NCBI RefSeq assembly: GCF_000002985.6
Contig: NC_003280.10
Location: forward strand, 7,498,501-7,562,500
Direction: 5' to 3'
From: Caenorhabditis elegans
Taxonomy: Eukaryota > Nematoda > Chromadorea > Rhabditida > Rhabditidae
DNA: 64,000 nt
This document shows, piece after piece, positions 36,683 through 48,319 of the stretch. The stretch's first letter is position 1. Each line of letters opens with the position of its first letter. Under the pieces are notes generated by a model, which worked only from the letters and a program-made list of their open reading frames with translations, searched no databases and was not told the origin of the DNA. The translations under genes were made by a program, and so were the position numbers.

Positions 36683-38426
36683 ATGACTCAAAGAGTGCCT
36701 CGCCATGTTAGTCCATATGCTCACGCACCGAAGATATTTGGTTTGAAATTTAAAGTAAGACATTTAAATATTCTTATTGTATTTCACAAATAGTAATATT
36801 TCAGATAGCCTCAAAAGTATTGCTGGTTTTTGAGTCAATACTTGGAAAATTAATTTTGGTATTATCGATTTGCTCGCTTATTTATGCGCAATCATGGTGT
36901 AAGTTGTGGTTTTCAGTTCAAGATGAATTTTAATTTTTATCATGCAGCATTTCCCTTCAAGTAGGCTGATATTTAAGCAGTAGATTTATCCCCACAATTA
37001 TTGAAAAACCTCAGAAATTGTCTGAACTTTTAAGGCTTATACTAATAGAAATAGTGATTTTATGAAAATGAAATTAAATTGTCTTTTATGGGGCGGAAAC
37101 AAATGGAAAATACATTTGAGGTAATTTTTGGGGAAGCTCTACAACATAAATATCAGTCTATTCCATGAATAAAATTGTTTTTTTAATTACATAAGTGTAC
37201 AATTTAATTTTACCCGATTGTACTTTGAGTATATCACATTGAAATTCAATCAGTAATTTTTACACCTTCATTTCAAAGTACATAATTTCTTTAAAAAAAG
37301 ACACCGCTTTATAGATACTTGTAACATTTTCCAAATTTCAGATCCTGTATTCCTCAACTTTGCATTTCTATTTTTTATGTTATTTGCCATAATCACATAC
37401 AACTTGTGTCTATCGAAGCAATCACCTATTTTTTCGTATCCAATGTTATCATATCAAGTAATAATATTTTGCAATAGTTTATTATTAATTTCCTAGCTAT
37501 TTCAGTTGGTTACAATGTTTTGGTTGTTCATTTGGCTTTATTCGGCTCTAAATGCGGTCGCTAGCGGAGTAATGTGGTCGTTAGAGTCTTTGGGAGGCCC
37601 TTCGTATCTCTTTCAATTAGAGATATAATACTAATAAGTATTGAACTTTCAGAACAAGCAGAATTCGTACTTCCCATAACATAAAAGACTCAAACTACGC
37701 GAATCCAAATGAAACCCATCCTGAAACAGCCAGAGGTAAGAACATCAAATTGAAGCTCAAAAGATCCTGATATCCCACTACAGCAATCAAATACGGTGCA
37801 ATTATCTCAGCTGTATGTGTCATCCTGATTTGTCTAAAAATGTTGGCATTCATTGTGGCTCGACGGACGTATTTTCAAGTTCTCAAAATGCAGCATGAAT
37901 CCATTGAGCAATCTGTTCAGGTGGTGTCAATAAGGCAATTAAACAATTTGAGCTGAGTTATTCAGAAAATAGTGTAGAAAACAGAATAATACTATTTGTC
38001 AATAAATGTTAAGTTTTTGGAGAATCTTACATCAGAAAACATTTTTGTAATCAATTTTATCTGTTTGTTGAATAACTTTTTTTTGCATTAAAAAAAAATC
38101 ACAAATTTTAATGAGCAGATCCAATTCAAAAAATTGTGACGTATGGCTTGTAGTTATAGAATTTCGTTTAGGATGAGACATTCGATGGGACTGAAAGTGA
38201 AATTTCAAATATTGGTGGCACCTCACCAGCATACCCTGTAGCCTATAGAAATAGGCCACCAAAACCAAAGAGAATGGCAATTCTAGAAGAAGCACAAGTT
38301 GAAGAGTATACACCGGAACCTTCTCCTGCTCCAAGAAGAACAGTTAAGAATCCAGTTCATCAATCAGATGCAAGTCTTGCATCCAAGTTTAATTCATTGT
38401 CAAGATTTGAAGAATCTGCTTTTTGA
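36683..38426 (+). CDS. four-TM membrane protein, MARVEL-like
   Basis: Seven exons in consistent phase (36683-36754, 36805-36898, 37342-37457, 37506-37603, 37653-37735, 37784-37920, 38172-38426) give 284 aa. There are four hydrophobic helices: VLLVFESILGKLILVLSICS, VFLNFAFLFFMLFAIITYN, LVTMFWLFIWLYSALNAVAS and IISAVCVILICLKMLAFIVA. Short loops and cytoplasmic ends match the MARVEL-type topology seen in synaptogyrin- and CMTM-like vesicle proteins. The cytoplasmic tail is Pro-rich and acidic and ends FNSLSRFEESAF. The helix order supports a membrane-apposition or vesicle protein; the MARVEL assignment rests on topology only. Confidence 0.75.
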
Positions 38427-38450
38427 TTCTAGTTATTTTTATGTTATTAG

Positions 38451-38620
38451 ACATGGTGTCAGAATGTCCCATGTGAAGATCTACGAGAACGGCAGGAATT
38501 TAGGCGCAGCCTTTTCAACTAATTTCTCATAGTTAAGAACGTGCTGACGTCACATTTTTTAGGAAAAATCCCGCATTTTCTGTAGATCAAAGCGTAACGG
38601 GGGATCCTGACACCACGTGT
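38451..38620. mobile_element. palindromic repeat element (MITE-like)
   Basis: A 170-bp inverted-repeat element. The left end ACATGGTGTCAGAATGTCCC pairs with the right end GGGATCCTGACACCACGTGT, and inner blocks GATCTAC and GTAGATC also pair. The core contains AAGAACGTGCTGACGTCACA. From memory this pattern belongs to a very abundant C. elegans palindromic family. It begins 24 nt after the stop of the MARVEL-like gene and may supply part of its 3' UTR. Confidence 0.8.
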
Positions 38621-39779
38621 TATTATTAAACTCTAATACTTGTTTGATTTGAACTGTTGAACTGACGACTTGAGCATTGTATTTAGCATGCTATAGAACT
38701 GATGTCACATGATTTTTGTTTTTTATGGAACGAGGGAGCAAACAAATGAATAAAATAAATTTCGAGGTTATCTTTTTCTGTATGTTGCAAAATGTTTTTT
38801 TACAAAACGAAATTTCTGTTTTTTCACATGTTCGCAAGAAACTTTCAGCTATTTCGAACGTTAAACTGATGTGCGATTTTTATCGATTTTTAATAGTTTT
38901 TCTCACGATTTGCTAAAAATTTTATAACAATGAAACAACATTTCTTTAAGCACAAGCCTTGAGAAAAACTATGAAAAACCGATAAATATTCCGCAACAAC
39001 GGAGGTTTGAGACTACAGTACTCTTTTTTAAAGACGCGCACCATTTTGCAATAGTTAACAATATCGTTGCGAGACCTGCCGTTTTATTTAATCGATACTT
39101 TCTTCTTTGTTTTTTTGTTTATGAGTTTTCTCTTTTTCTGAACAGATCGCTTGAGATTTTTCGTTAAATTTTTTATTTGTTGATAATTAATAAATAAATT
39201 TCAAAAATTCGATAATCTTCATTTTAATTTTTAAGAATTAATTGTCATCTGTCAGTTAATCAAGATTTCGCGCGGAAAATTCCGTTTGAAATATGGCCGC
39301 TGGACTAGTATTTGTACGACCCTCTGCGCATTTTTGCTCTATAGTTAATTTACCGTAGTTTGATTCGCAGCGCATCCCAGACCACCTGTATTTTTAATAT
39401 TGGCTATGAAAGAGCAAAATATGAGCAGATGAATGTGCAGAAAAATTTATAAAGTTTCCAAAAATATATTTGAATCAGAAGAAGTGTTTCTATAAGCTCA
39501 ATAAAATTGATTAAACGAGAATTCATTTAATTCAAATTGTTGCCAGTGTTTATTATTATTTCGACAGAAAACTAATCTCGAAAAATATTTTACTTCTTCA
39601 ATCATTTATTTTCTCATGATATTTTGCGCTCGGTGCCGCTTTTTTCTTCTTTAACGCTTGTCAATTTGTGATATCGATTTTTAAGTGTTTCAGAATGCAG
39701 ATTATCTGAGCACAAGCCAGGACACCGATCGCAGCAGCATTGCGATTTTTTTCCAGCTCTGGGAGATTTTTTGAATAAA
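38621..39779. other. intergenic with dispersed TTACAGTA-type repeat; nfi-1 promoter
   Basis: Holds a copy of a dispersed repeat at about 38994-39082 (GTTTGAGACTACAGTACTC, then GCGCACC and GCGAGACC), related to copies in nfi-1 introns near 41660 and 42685. The rest is AT-rich. The final 150 nt before 39780 are less AT-rich and probably contain the nfi-1 5' UTR. Confidence 0.55.
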
Positions 39780-42700
39780 ATGGAGCCGCATCTCAAGGTA
39801 ATTTATTTGTTGTAAAACATTTTGCAGCAGGTTCGCTGCAAATAATTACCTCGCACACACATGCCGGTCTTCATATCGATTAATTTGACGAGTATTCGCT
39901 CGACGGGCGGTGTGATTCTATTCATTCAAAATCTTTTCGCTTGTTTCCTTATCTGCGCCTCTTTAAATTTGTGGAGTATTTTTGCTGTTGCTATGAACCA
40001 ACTATCATCAAAAGGCTATCTCTTCCTATATGCAGTATTATATATGAAAATATAAACTCTTTTTGTAGATACTTTTGATTTTAAATTATACGAATGGAAT
40101 CTCAGGTAAAAAAGAAAACTTGATTATTAATTTGAAATTTCAAAAAAAAAACTCGTATAAGTATATCAAACAAAGAAATAAACTCAAAATACTTTTCAGA
40201 TCGATGTCAGCTCCGCCAGCGGTTCGACGACCACTGGTGCAACAGCTTCAACATCAGAAGCACCTCAAGACTCACAGGCACAGCAGACAATGCCTCCACC
40301 ATCTTCTGATTGGAGTAATCAATTCAATTCTCCAGAAGCCGTGAGTCCGAAAGCCAATGGTATCAAATGCTTCAGTCCTTACTCACAGGAAGATATGGGA
40401 CCATTTGTCGAACAACTTCTACCTTTTGTCAGAGCAAGTGCCTATAATTGGTTTCATCTGCAGGTAGGAATTATTGAATATAATTTTTAATTTTTCAATT
40501 TCATTCCCCTGTTTTCAGGCAGCAAAACGACGGCACTTCAAAGAATTTGATAAGAAGATGTGTGCGAGTGAAGAAAACGCGAAATTAGCAGAATTACAAG
40601 TAAAATACGAATAAATATGAACAAAAATCATAAAGAAAATTGTTTGCATTTCAGAATGATAGAGATGAATTAAAAGTGAAATGGGCTTCCAGACTTTTGG
40701 GAAAAATAAAAAAAGATATTCAAAATGACGATAAAGAAGCGTTTATTTCGGCTGTAAGTATTTCAATATTTATAATTGATTTAATATAAGGCGAAACCAA
40801 TTTTTTAGATCAATGGAAGTGAGCCGAACAAGTGTATTATATCAGTTGCTGATCAGAAAGGGAAAATGCGGCGAATTGATTGCTTACGCCAAGCTGACAA
40901 AGTTTGGAGGCTTGATCTGGTTACTATTATTTTATTTAAAGTGAGTTTTTAAAAATCCTATTGCCTAATACTTCAAATAAATTTAATATTTTTCAGGGAA
41001 TTCCTCTCGAGAGCACCGACGGCGAGCGTCTCGAACGATCCGAGGCATGTGTCCACCCTCTGTGCATAAATCCTTTTCATATGGCGATTAGTGTTCGCGG
41101 TCTTGACGTTTTTATGGCAAACTATCTGAAAGACGTTGACACTAAAATTACATTGACCTATCCGAGAAATGATGAACTTTCTGATACAGTGATGGTAAAG
41201 CAAGAGCCCGGTGAACAGACAATTGTAGCTCCTCATGCAGTTCTTGGCACAAGTTCTACTCATACTCGTGTCTGGGAAACGAATTCCGAACGAAATGCGG
41301 AAACAATCATTATCACTTATGATCCACAGAAAGCTTGCCATACTTATTTTGGTAAGATTAAATTATTCTAAAACTCTCTATAAGCAATGAATAAATTGAA
41401 AGCTATTGAGAATTCACCATGACATTCTGTCAGCGAAAAAATCCAATTTTATTCAAAATAAAAATATATCCATTTTGCGACGCAGATAAATCGTTTTGAT
41501 TAATTTATAAATATGTTAAATTGTCAAGGGCTTTAAAATTTTGTGAAACTGTTCAAACGCGATTTTTGTGCCAAAATTTCAAACTCTCGTTGCTTAGAAA
41601 TTCCCTCTCCCTCTATTTTTCATAGATTTATATTCAATTTCAATCGAAATTCCCCAGAAACAAGAGTTTGAAATTACAGTACTCCTTGAGCACACCTTTT
41701 TGCATATTATTGGCTCGAAATTGCAAATTTCCAATAAGAATTCCAAACTTTAAAATAAATTTTCAGGTGGTCGTGCTACTCTTGCCCAACAGTCTCTTTC
41801 TGCGGGAAACACGTATATGGTTAACAAAACCGCAGTCGACAACAACTTTTTCAATGCAAAAAGATCTGTTCTATGTCTACCACCTCCTCCGATTCAAAAT
41901 TGTTTTCCTTATCCCATCGCGGGAACATCTGATTCTCAACAAATGGATATGTCGGAGGATTCCAACGATGGACCTTCAGAGAAACGAAGTCGGGATATAT
42001 CATCGCATGATTCTCCTAATTCCAGGTAGAACTTGAAAAAATAATTAATATAAATATTTACACAGTTATTTCAGCACTAACGACGAAGTTCGGCGGATAG
42101 TGGAAAGTGGAACGGAAAAATTGGTACTCGGAAGCTCCATATGGGCAGCACCAGGCCAATTCTCTCGTACACAACAAAATCAAGGAGCTCCCGGAACGAG
42201 TCGGCAAGTGAGACCGCTTCCCGATTTTCAAAGTCAAGATTCTGCGAGGAGTCCGGGTGCATTCCGTTCAACAGCAAAACCCGTTTGTCGAATGACAGTG
42301 AATACTGGAAATCATGGCGATGTTGGAGTCGTTGTTGTTGATGAAAGAAATCGGGAGCATGTGATTCATGGTAAGCACGATAATTTTAATGAATAAAATC
42401 ATATTAATTCAGCTCAACATATAGTGAATGCATTGAGCTCACTTCGAACGACACCATCGATGCGAGAAAGTCCAGTTGGCAGAAAAAGAATGCATCCGCA
42501 TACGAGCAATTCATTTGAATTTTTGAATTGCAATCAGGAAATGAATAAAAGTTAGTTGTTTTTGTATACGTGACCCTCATTCTCGCGAAAATTACTAATA
42601 TTTTTCAAACACGAAACTTTTTTATATTAAAAAGCTAAAAAAATATGGTACCCGGTCTATGGAAAATCTACGAAACAAACGTTCGAAATTACAGTACACT

Positions 42701-44038
42701 TTAAAGGCGCAAACATTTGTGTATTCCATAAATATTTGTCGTGATGAGACCTGGTATCGTAGTTTTGGAAGAATATATGTTTAGTAAAAGTTGAATTTAT
42801 TTTTTTTGTTTCAGATGAAGGAGCTTTAGGAAGCGATATTTCACCGACTCACACTGCTGTTTCTAATCTAATCAGCAGAGAAAGTAGTGGATACATGGCA
42901 AGCCCAACAAAATTCACAACAGCACGCGGAGATACAACAAGCTTCAGGTTTGGCATCGTATCCCGATCATCGTTAAACAATTTTTTCTTTTCAGCAAAAT
43001 TTTCCAAAAGATCGAAGAGAAACATCTGCAACATAATCAACCGAGCACGAGCTACTGTAATTCACAAATCCAACCACCAATCTTATCATCGAAACCAGTT
43101 GATTCATCAGTGAAATTAATTGCTCCAGTTGCAGTGAAACCAATTATGTCAGGATGTAATTCAATCATTCCATCACCCATCACAACTCCTCGTATAACTC
43201 CTTCATTTCGAATGCTTGAAGATGATTCATTGATTAATGTACTTGGACAACTTGCACACAGTAATGACGGAACAACTTTAAGTATGATTTTATGAACATT
43301 GAACTATCATCCCATTGCTTTTTTTTACAGACGATAGCTTCATTCAACATCTTATTGATACCAATTCTCGATCTCCATTGCTTAGTAGTGGAAATGCTTT
43401 TTCGGCATTATCAATGGGAGCTGTGAGTGGATTAGTTCCTGGTAATTCGATTCATCGTCCGGATAGTTCTGCAAGCAAGTAAGTTGAACCATATTGTTTT
43501 TTTTCTGAAAATAATGTATCAAAATAAAATGTAATTTTAAAAAAATCTTTCCAGAAATATATACTTTTTTTTAAATTGGCCAAAAGCTTGAAAATTTTAT
43601 TAATTTCAAATTTCAATCTAAAATCAATGTCTTGTCTAACCAAAAAAAGTTTCTTCAGCGGATCGAATTCGTTGGGTGTAGCAATGGGATTGGCCGTTCC
43701 TCAAAATATTGCACTGGCCGTCCAGCAAACTCAAAATGCAATGTCACCTCTTCATCAAGTAAGTTGATATTTTATAAACATTTATAATCAGCAGCTTTTA
43801 TAATTATTCTGAAAAACACCTTACGAAAATAATTAATCGAAAGATGTAAGCTTTTAATTGTGTAATTCATCGCCAGATTCGTGTTAGCGTTGGAGCTCCA
43901 CCAGCATGCTCCCCGTCATCATCAAATTCATCTCTAGGAGCTGCAAATCAAGCACCGGTCTCAAATACTCCACAAGATCCGAATGCTCCAAAGCTGCCAA
44001 CTGACTTTTCACATGCTCTTCGTAATGAGAAAAAATGA
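39780..44038 (+). CDS. nfi-1: nuclear factor I transcription factor
   Basis: Fourteen exons, all phase-consistent: 39780-39797, 40200-40463, 40519-40599, 40655-40753, 40809-40940, 40997-41351, 41767-42025, 42075-42370, 42413-42550, 42815-42947, 42995-43281, 43331-43478, 43659-43758 and 43877-44038, giving 823 aa. The first exon encodes MEPHLK only. The NFI DNA-binding domain spans about residues 60-255: [54 protein letters not shown] and [20 protein letters not shown]. The central and C-terminal parts are Ser/Pro/Asn-rich, as in NFI activation domains, with no further fold visible. It binds palindromic TTGGC sites as a dimer in nuclei. The single NFI gene of C. elegans is linked to pharyngeal pumping and egg laying. 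Introns contain dispersed TTACAGTA repeats. Confidence 0.97.
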
Positions 44039-44558
44039 TTTTGATATTCCTGTTAATCTTTTTATTCGTTTTATTTATCCCTTTCGTGTTACCAATTGAA
44101 AAATTAGAGTTATCAAACCTAGTCCTTCTTTAGTATTATTCAAACTAGTTGTTATTTTTATTATTTTCATTTTTCTTCAATCTTCAAAACATTTTCTCCG
44201 TCTGTGACGTCATAATCTATTTTTCCGAACCTCTTTTGAAAACCAAAATCCACAAAAAAATCAATTGTTTACGGGGCCACACATTTTCCCTTTTCTTTTC
44301 TTCACCGTCACCTCTTTATCTTGTAAATCTGAAAAACTTTGAAAAAACGTCGTAGCTATGCACAATTGTAATCACCACTTCCAGTTTCCCAGTGTTTTCC
44401 TTTTATGTTTTTTTTGCGTATTTGAACCTCATGTTTGCATTTCTTGTGTGGGTAGTTCAGATTATTTAATTTTTAAAACGTATTTTAATGAATCTTGAAT
44501 TTTTATCAAGTCGTGAAGCACAACATAGATTCAAAAGAAATTGGAATATCATATCATC

Positions 44559-44564
44559 AATAAA
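44559..44564 (+). terminator. poly(A) signal of nfi-1
   Basis: AATAAA about 520 nt after the nfi-1 stop codon, the first good signal downstream. Confidence 0.45.
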
Positions 44565-45027
44565 GAAAAATGATATAGTTAGTTAGTAGCTGAAGAAAAG
44601 AAAATAGGTTTATCGGGTGAAACTTGTTTATCAGTCTCCTTCCTGGAAACAAACGAAGATGATAACAACAGCTTACCAGTTAATCAAGTGACATACTTAT
44701 CCAATTAGATGAATGATAGAGACTGGATAGACAAAAAAGAAGATGTATTGATGGAAAAGATTCCAGTAAGTTCGAAGAGTTGGGTATCTTTTTTACAGAT
44801 ATTATTACAAAATTTAGCAATTGTACAAACACTACCAGGTCTTGGAACGATTGAAACTTTGCAGCTACCGTAACAACGGCAAAACATTGGCAAAACAAAA
44901 TTTTTTGGCGTTTTCTTAATATTATTCTAGGAATTTTTGGTGTTTTTCTGATTTAAATTTTGGTAACGAGCAAACTAAAGTTTTTTGAAAGAAAAACATC
45001 TGGATACGGTAACTACAAAGTTTCAGT

Positions 45028-45084
45028 CGTGTCGAGACCATGTACTGTATTTTGGCAAAAATTACTGTACCCGGTCTCGACACG
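45028..45084. repeat. hairpin of the GAGACC/TTACAGTA repeat type
   Basis: CGTGTCGAGACC at the left pairs perfectly with GGTCTCGACACG at the right; inner TACTGTA and TACTGTA blocks also pair, leaving a loop of about 12 nt. It shares the GAGACC and TACTGTA words with the dispersed repeats seen at 38994, 41660 and 42685. Confidence 0.7.
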
Positions 45085-45633
45085 AAAAAAATACAAAAGC
45101 CTATGCGTATGAATTTTAACAAATCAGGATAAAGACTATAAAAATCGCTTGAAATTTCTTTAGAGGAATTTAAGTTACTAGCATTATTGCATTTCACAAA
45201 AATGTGTCGTTTCGAGACATTCAGAAGTTTACACAATTAGAAATTTTAACACATATTATCAGCAGCTTGAAAGCTCAGTTTTTCAGATACCGTCTTGTTC
45301 TGATCGAGATTGGATTTTCATGGAACTCTGGAATAACTTGCAAATTGCAACTTTTAAACTTTTCATGAAAGTATTACTCGTCCCTCACACCTCTTTATTT
45401 GATGGCAGGTGTACACACACGGATCTCGATGTATCTTTCTCTCATTCTTCCTAGGTTGAATCGGTTATCGTCCTTGTATACGGAGGCCCTCTGCGCCGCA
45501 ACAACGGTCTCTCTCATTCAAAAAGACACAGAAAGGCGGGACTTGGCGCCCAAGTTATCCAGTTCTTGGGGGGCGCCTACATAAGGAGAAGAAGGAGAAC
45601 GAGCAGAAGATCCGATCGGCCAATCAAGCAGAT

Positions 45634-46759
45634 ATGGACGTTAAAGAGACAGAAGAGCAACGGCAGATGCGTCGCATCGCTTTTGTTGCCGTTGTTGTAT
45701 CCACTGCTGCTGTAATTGCATCTGTTGTAACACTTCCAATGCTCTATAATTATGTTCAGTCGTTCCAATCTCATCTTATGGTCGAAACCGATTACTGCAA
45801 GGTAAATTCATTTCATTCTTTTTTCATTAGTTTCTTTTTTTCAATTTCTCCTTCTATATTTTCTACTTTATTTCTTTCTTACTATAGGCTCGTTCTCGTG
45901 ACATGTGGCTCGAGATGACAGCTCTTCAAGCTGGAAAGGGAATGGGACATCGTATGAAGAGAGCCTGGCTCTTCGGACAATGGATCCCAGAGACTTCCGC
46001 TGGAGGAGGTGGATCTGGAAACGGAGGTGGAAACTATGGATCCGGAGCCTCTACCGGTGGTGGTGCCAACACCGCTGGATATGGAGGATACGGAGCCGCT
46101 GTTAACGCCGAGCCAGCAGCTGTCTGCTGCACATGTAACCAGGGAGCCGCTGGGCCACCAGGACCAGAAGGACCACCAGGAAATGATGGAAAGGATGGAA
46201 GAAACGGAAATGATGGAAAGAACGGTAGAGATGCTGAGGTTCTTCCAGCTCCAGCTTCCGAGCCATGTATCATCTGCCCAACTGGAGCTCCAGGACCAAT
46301 GGGAGCTATGGGACCAAAGGGACCACCAGGACCAAAGGGATCTCCAGGAGAGCCACCACAAGACGGAAAGTCTGGAGACGATGGTATGGCTGGACAACCA
46401 GGACCAATTGGAAGACCAGGACGCGACGGAATGAAGGGAGCGCCAGGAGCCGCTGGACGCCTCATTCCGGTGCCAGGACCACAAGGAGCACCAGGAAAGC
46501 CAGGACCAATCGGACCACCAGGACCGAAAGGAAACCCAGGACCAGACGGGCAATCCTACCAAGGACCACCAGGACCACCAGGAGACTCAGGAACTCCAGG
46601 ACACGAAGGTCGCGCCGGACCAAATGGACCAGCTGGACCACCAGGAGACAATGGAGAGAAGGGAGACTGTGGACATTGCCCACGTAAGCTTCCTTTTACA
46701 TTTTTCAAAATCTATAAATTCTGTTGTTTTCAGCACCGCGTACCCCACCAGGCTACTAA
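45634..46759 (+). CDS. rol-8: cuticle collagen
   Basis: Exons 45634-45801, 45888-46683 and 46734-46759 give 329 aa. The N terminus has a membrane or signal-anchor helix ([20 protein letters not shown]), followed by the nematode collagen N-terminal homology block and a kexin-like site in GHRMKRAW. A Gly/Ser/Asn-rich spacer precedes the first cysteine cluster (CCTCNQG). Gly-X-Y tracts follow, interrupted by a CIIC cluster and ending with CGHC, giving the interrupted triple-helix pattern of cuticle collagens. The protein is secreted by hypodermis and cross-linked into the cuticle. Mutations in this gene cause roller animals in C. elegans. The third exon adds only nine codons after the last cysteines. 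The identity rests on recall of its position beside tph-1 and nfi-1. Confidence 0.93.
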
Positions 46760-46817
46760 TCACCATCCACTTCATGATCAATTTCGCCCGTTTCGGGTGT
46801 CTTTTTTTCGTATCAAA

Positions 46818-46823
46818 AATAAA
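46818..46823 (+). terminator. poly(A) signal of rol-8
   Basis: AATAAA 58 nt after the rol-8 stop codon. Confidence 0.55.
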
Positions 46824-47689
46824 TTTTTTCGCAATAATTCCGTATTTTTTGTCTCTTGTGAACGAATACATTCTGGACATTGAAAGGAATGTGCGCTGTA
46901 TCCGGGCGTAGAAGCCAACAAAAATCGAAATTCAGCTGTTGTTACCAAGTTTTCCTCCGCTCGCTGTCTCCCTTTCCTTTCTTATCTACTCCCCCCTCAA
47001 ACGAACATGGATAATCAGTTTTGGAATACGGCGCCGCGGCGCAGTCATTAAAGGAGAAAGGATGGGGAAAGATGAAAAGACAAAAAACTCGACAAGCAGA
47101 CAGAGATACAATGGAACGTAGCTGGATAGATGAGTATCGTGATGATGTCCGGGATCCACGGATTATAAATGAGGTGCTGACAATGATAAAAGAATGAAGA
47201 AGCAATGAGGATTGTGGAAAGTGTAAGAAGAGTGAAGAAAAGCGGATTGTAAGAAAATTAGGTAATATTTTTAGAATTCTATGGTTGCGATCGCTCGTAT
47301 TTATTAGTTCAAACAATTAACAAAACATAATCACATCGGAATGCCAATAAATAATATTACCATCGCCTAACTTTCTCATAATGTTTACTGTAAGATCCAT
47401 TTTTGTTGTGGAATAGTTTTGGAATAATTAATCTAAAATGAAATTCAAATCGTGAAAAAAACGTACTGCTCTGAGCGTTGTGAAACAATCGCAGAGCAAC
47501 GTAGACTCAGACTTATAAATGAAAATTATGTATTTTGGAAGTTTATTTCTATACGGCAAATACTCATTGGCACCAAAACCATTGTAACCCGATAAAATGA
47601 GAGTATGGGAGACACTAGGTTTAAGTTCAAAATGGTTACATGCAATAATATCTTGCAATATCTCACTGAATTGCGTAGCTTTAAAGTGG
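46824..47689. other. intergenic, no supported gene
   Basis: AT-rich, with open frames on both strands at 46942-47316 and 47428-47658 that have no domain and no splice support. Confidence 0.5.
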
Positions 47690-48144
47690 CATACCGTATT
47701 TCTTCTATTAATATGGCTGCAATACTATTTTTCGGTGGTCTTCCCGCTTGCAATACTAATAGGGAGTGCAAGACTATTAGGGAGTGCAATACTAATTTTC
47801 AGAACAATTTTCAGACTTTGAGCTTACTATTTTTTTCTGAAAAAACTCGAACCTAGTGTGAAAATTCAGAAAATGTGATTGTAATTGCAACAAAAAGGTA
47901 CAATAACTTCAGTTTCATAGAAATTTTACCAAAAATTGTTGCAACGTAGGCAAAAAATGTTGTTAAAATCTTAAAATTAGTGAGGTGGGTTTGTACCTAA
48001 AAAAGTAGACGCAAGACTATTAGGGAGTGCTACACTAATAGGGAGTGCAATACTAATTTTTGGCAAGTGTTCAAGGAGCAATACTACATAATAGGGAGTG
48101 CCAGTCTAATAGGGAGGCCATATTAATAGAAGAAATACGGTATG
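47690..48144. mobile_element. nonautonomous element with 27-bp terminal inverted repeats
   Basis: A 455-bp element with perfect 27-bp inverted ends: the left starts CATACCGTATTTCTTCTATT and the right ends AATAGAAGAAATACGGTATG. Both internal flanks carry repeated short units built on AGGGAGTGCAATACTAAT and ACTATTAGGGAGTGC, at least seven copies at 47755-47800 and 48010-48115. No protein is encoded. It lies just downstream of the F-box gene and may contribute to its 3' region. Confidence 0.85.
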
Positions 48145-48319
48145 TCAAAGAATAAATGCCTAGAAAACAAATATTCAACTAAATGATGATGTACCCACAT
48201 GTTTTTAAATCGATGAAGTACTAAAAAAATGAAGTGCCCGAAAGGCTTTCCGTCCAAAAAAAAACAGTAACGGTGTGAAAATAAATAAAATGTTTTATTC
48301 AATCGATACAATTATAAAA

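Larger units (their letters stand above)
44039..45633. other. intergenic between nfi-1 and rol-8
   Basis: Contains the nfi-1 3' UTR with AATAAA at 44559-44564, a hairpin at 45028-45084, and the rol-8 promoter. The last 100 nt before 45634 are GC-richer with a palindromic GGCGCC-type block near 45545-45580. A minus-strand 104-codon frame at 44922-45236 overlaps the hairpin and lacks coding features. Confidence 0.55.

Noticed and set aside
36946-36958. 13-nt microexon in the MARVEL-like gene
   Set aside because: Including it breaks the phase into the next exon; direct joining of 36898 to 37342 keeps the frame.
44922-45236. 104-codon minus-strand frame upstream of rol-8
   Set aside because: It runs through the hairpin at 45028-45084 and shows no coding signature.
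46034-46562. Long open frames in other frames and on the minus strand within rol-8
   Set aside because: They are by-products of the Gly-X-Y codon repeats of the collagen.
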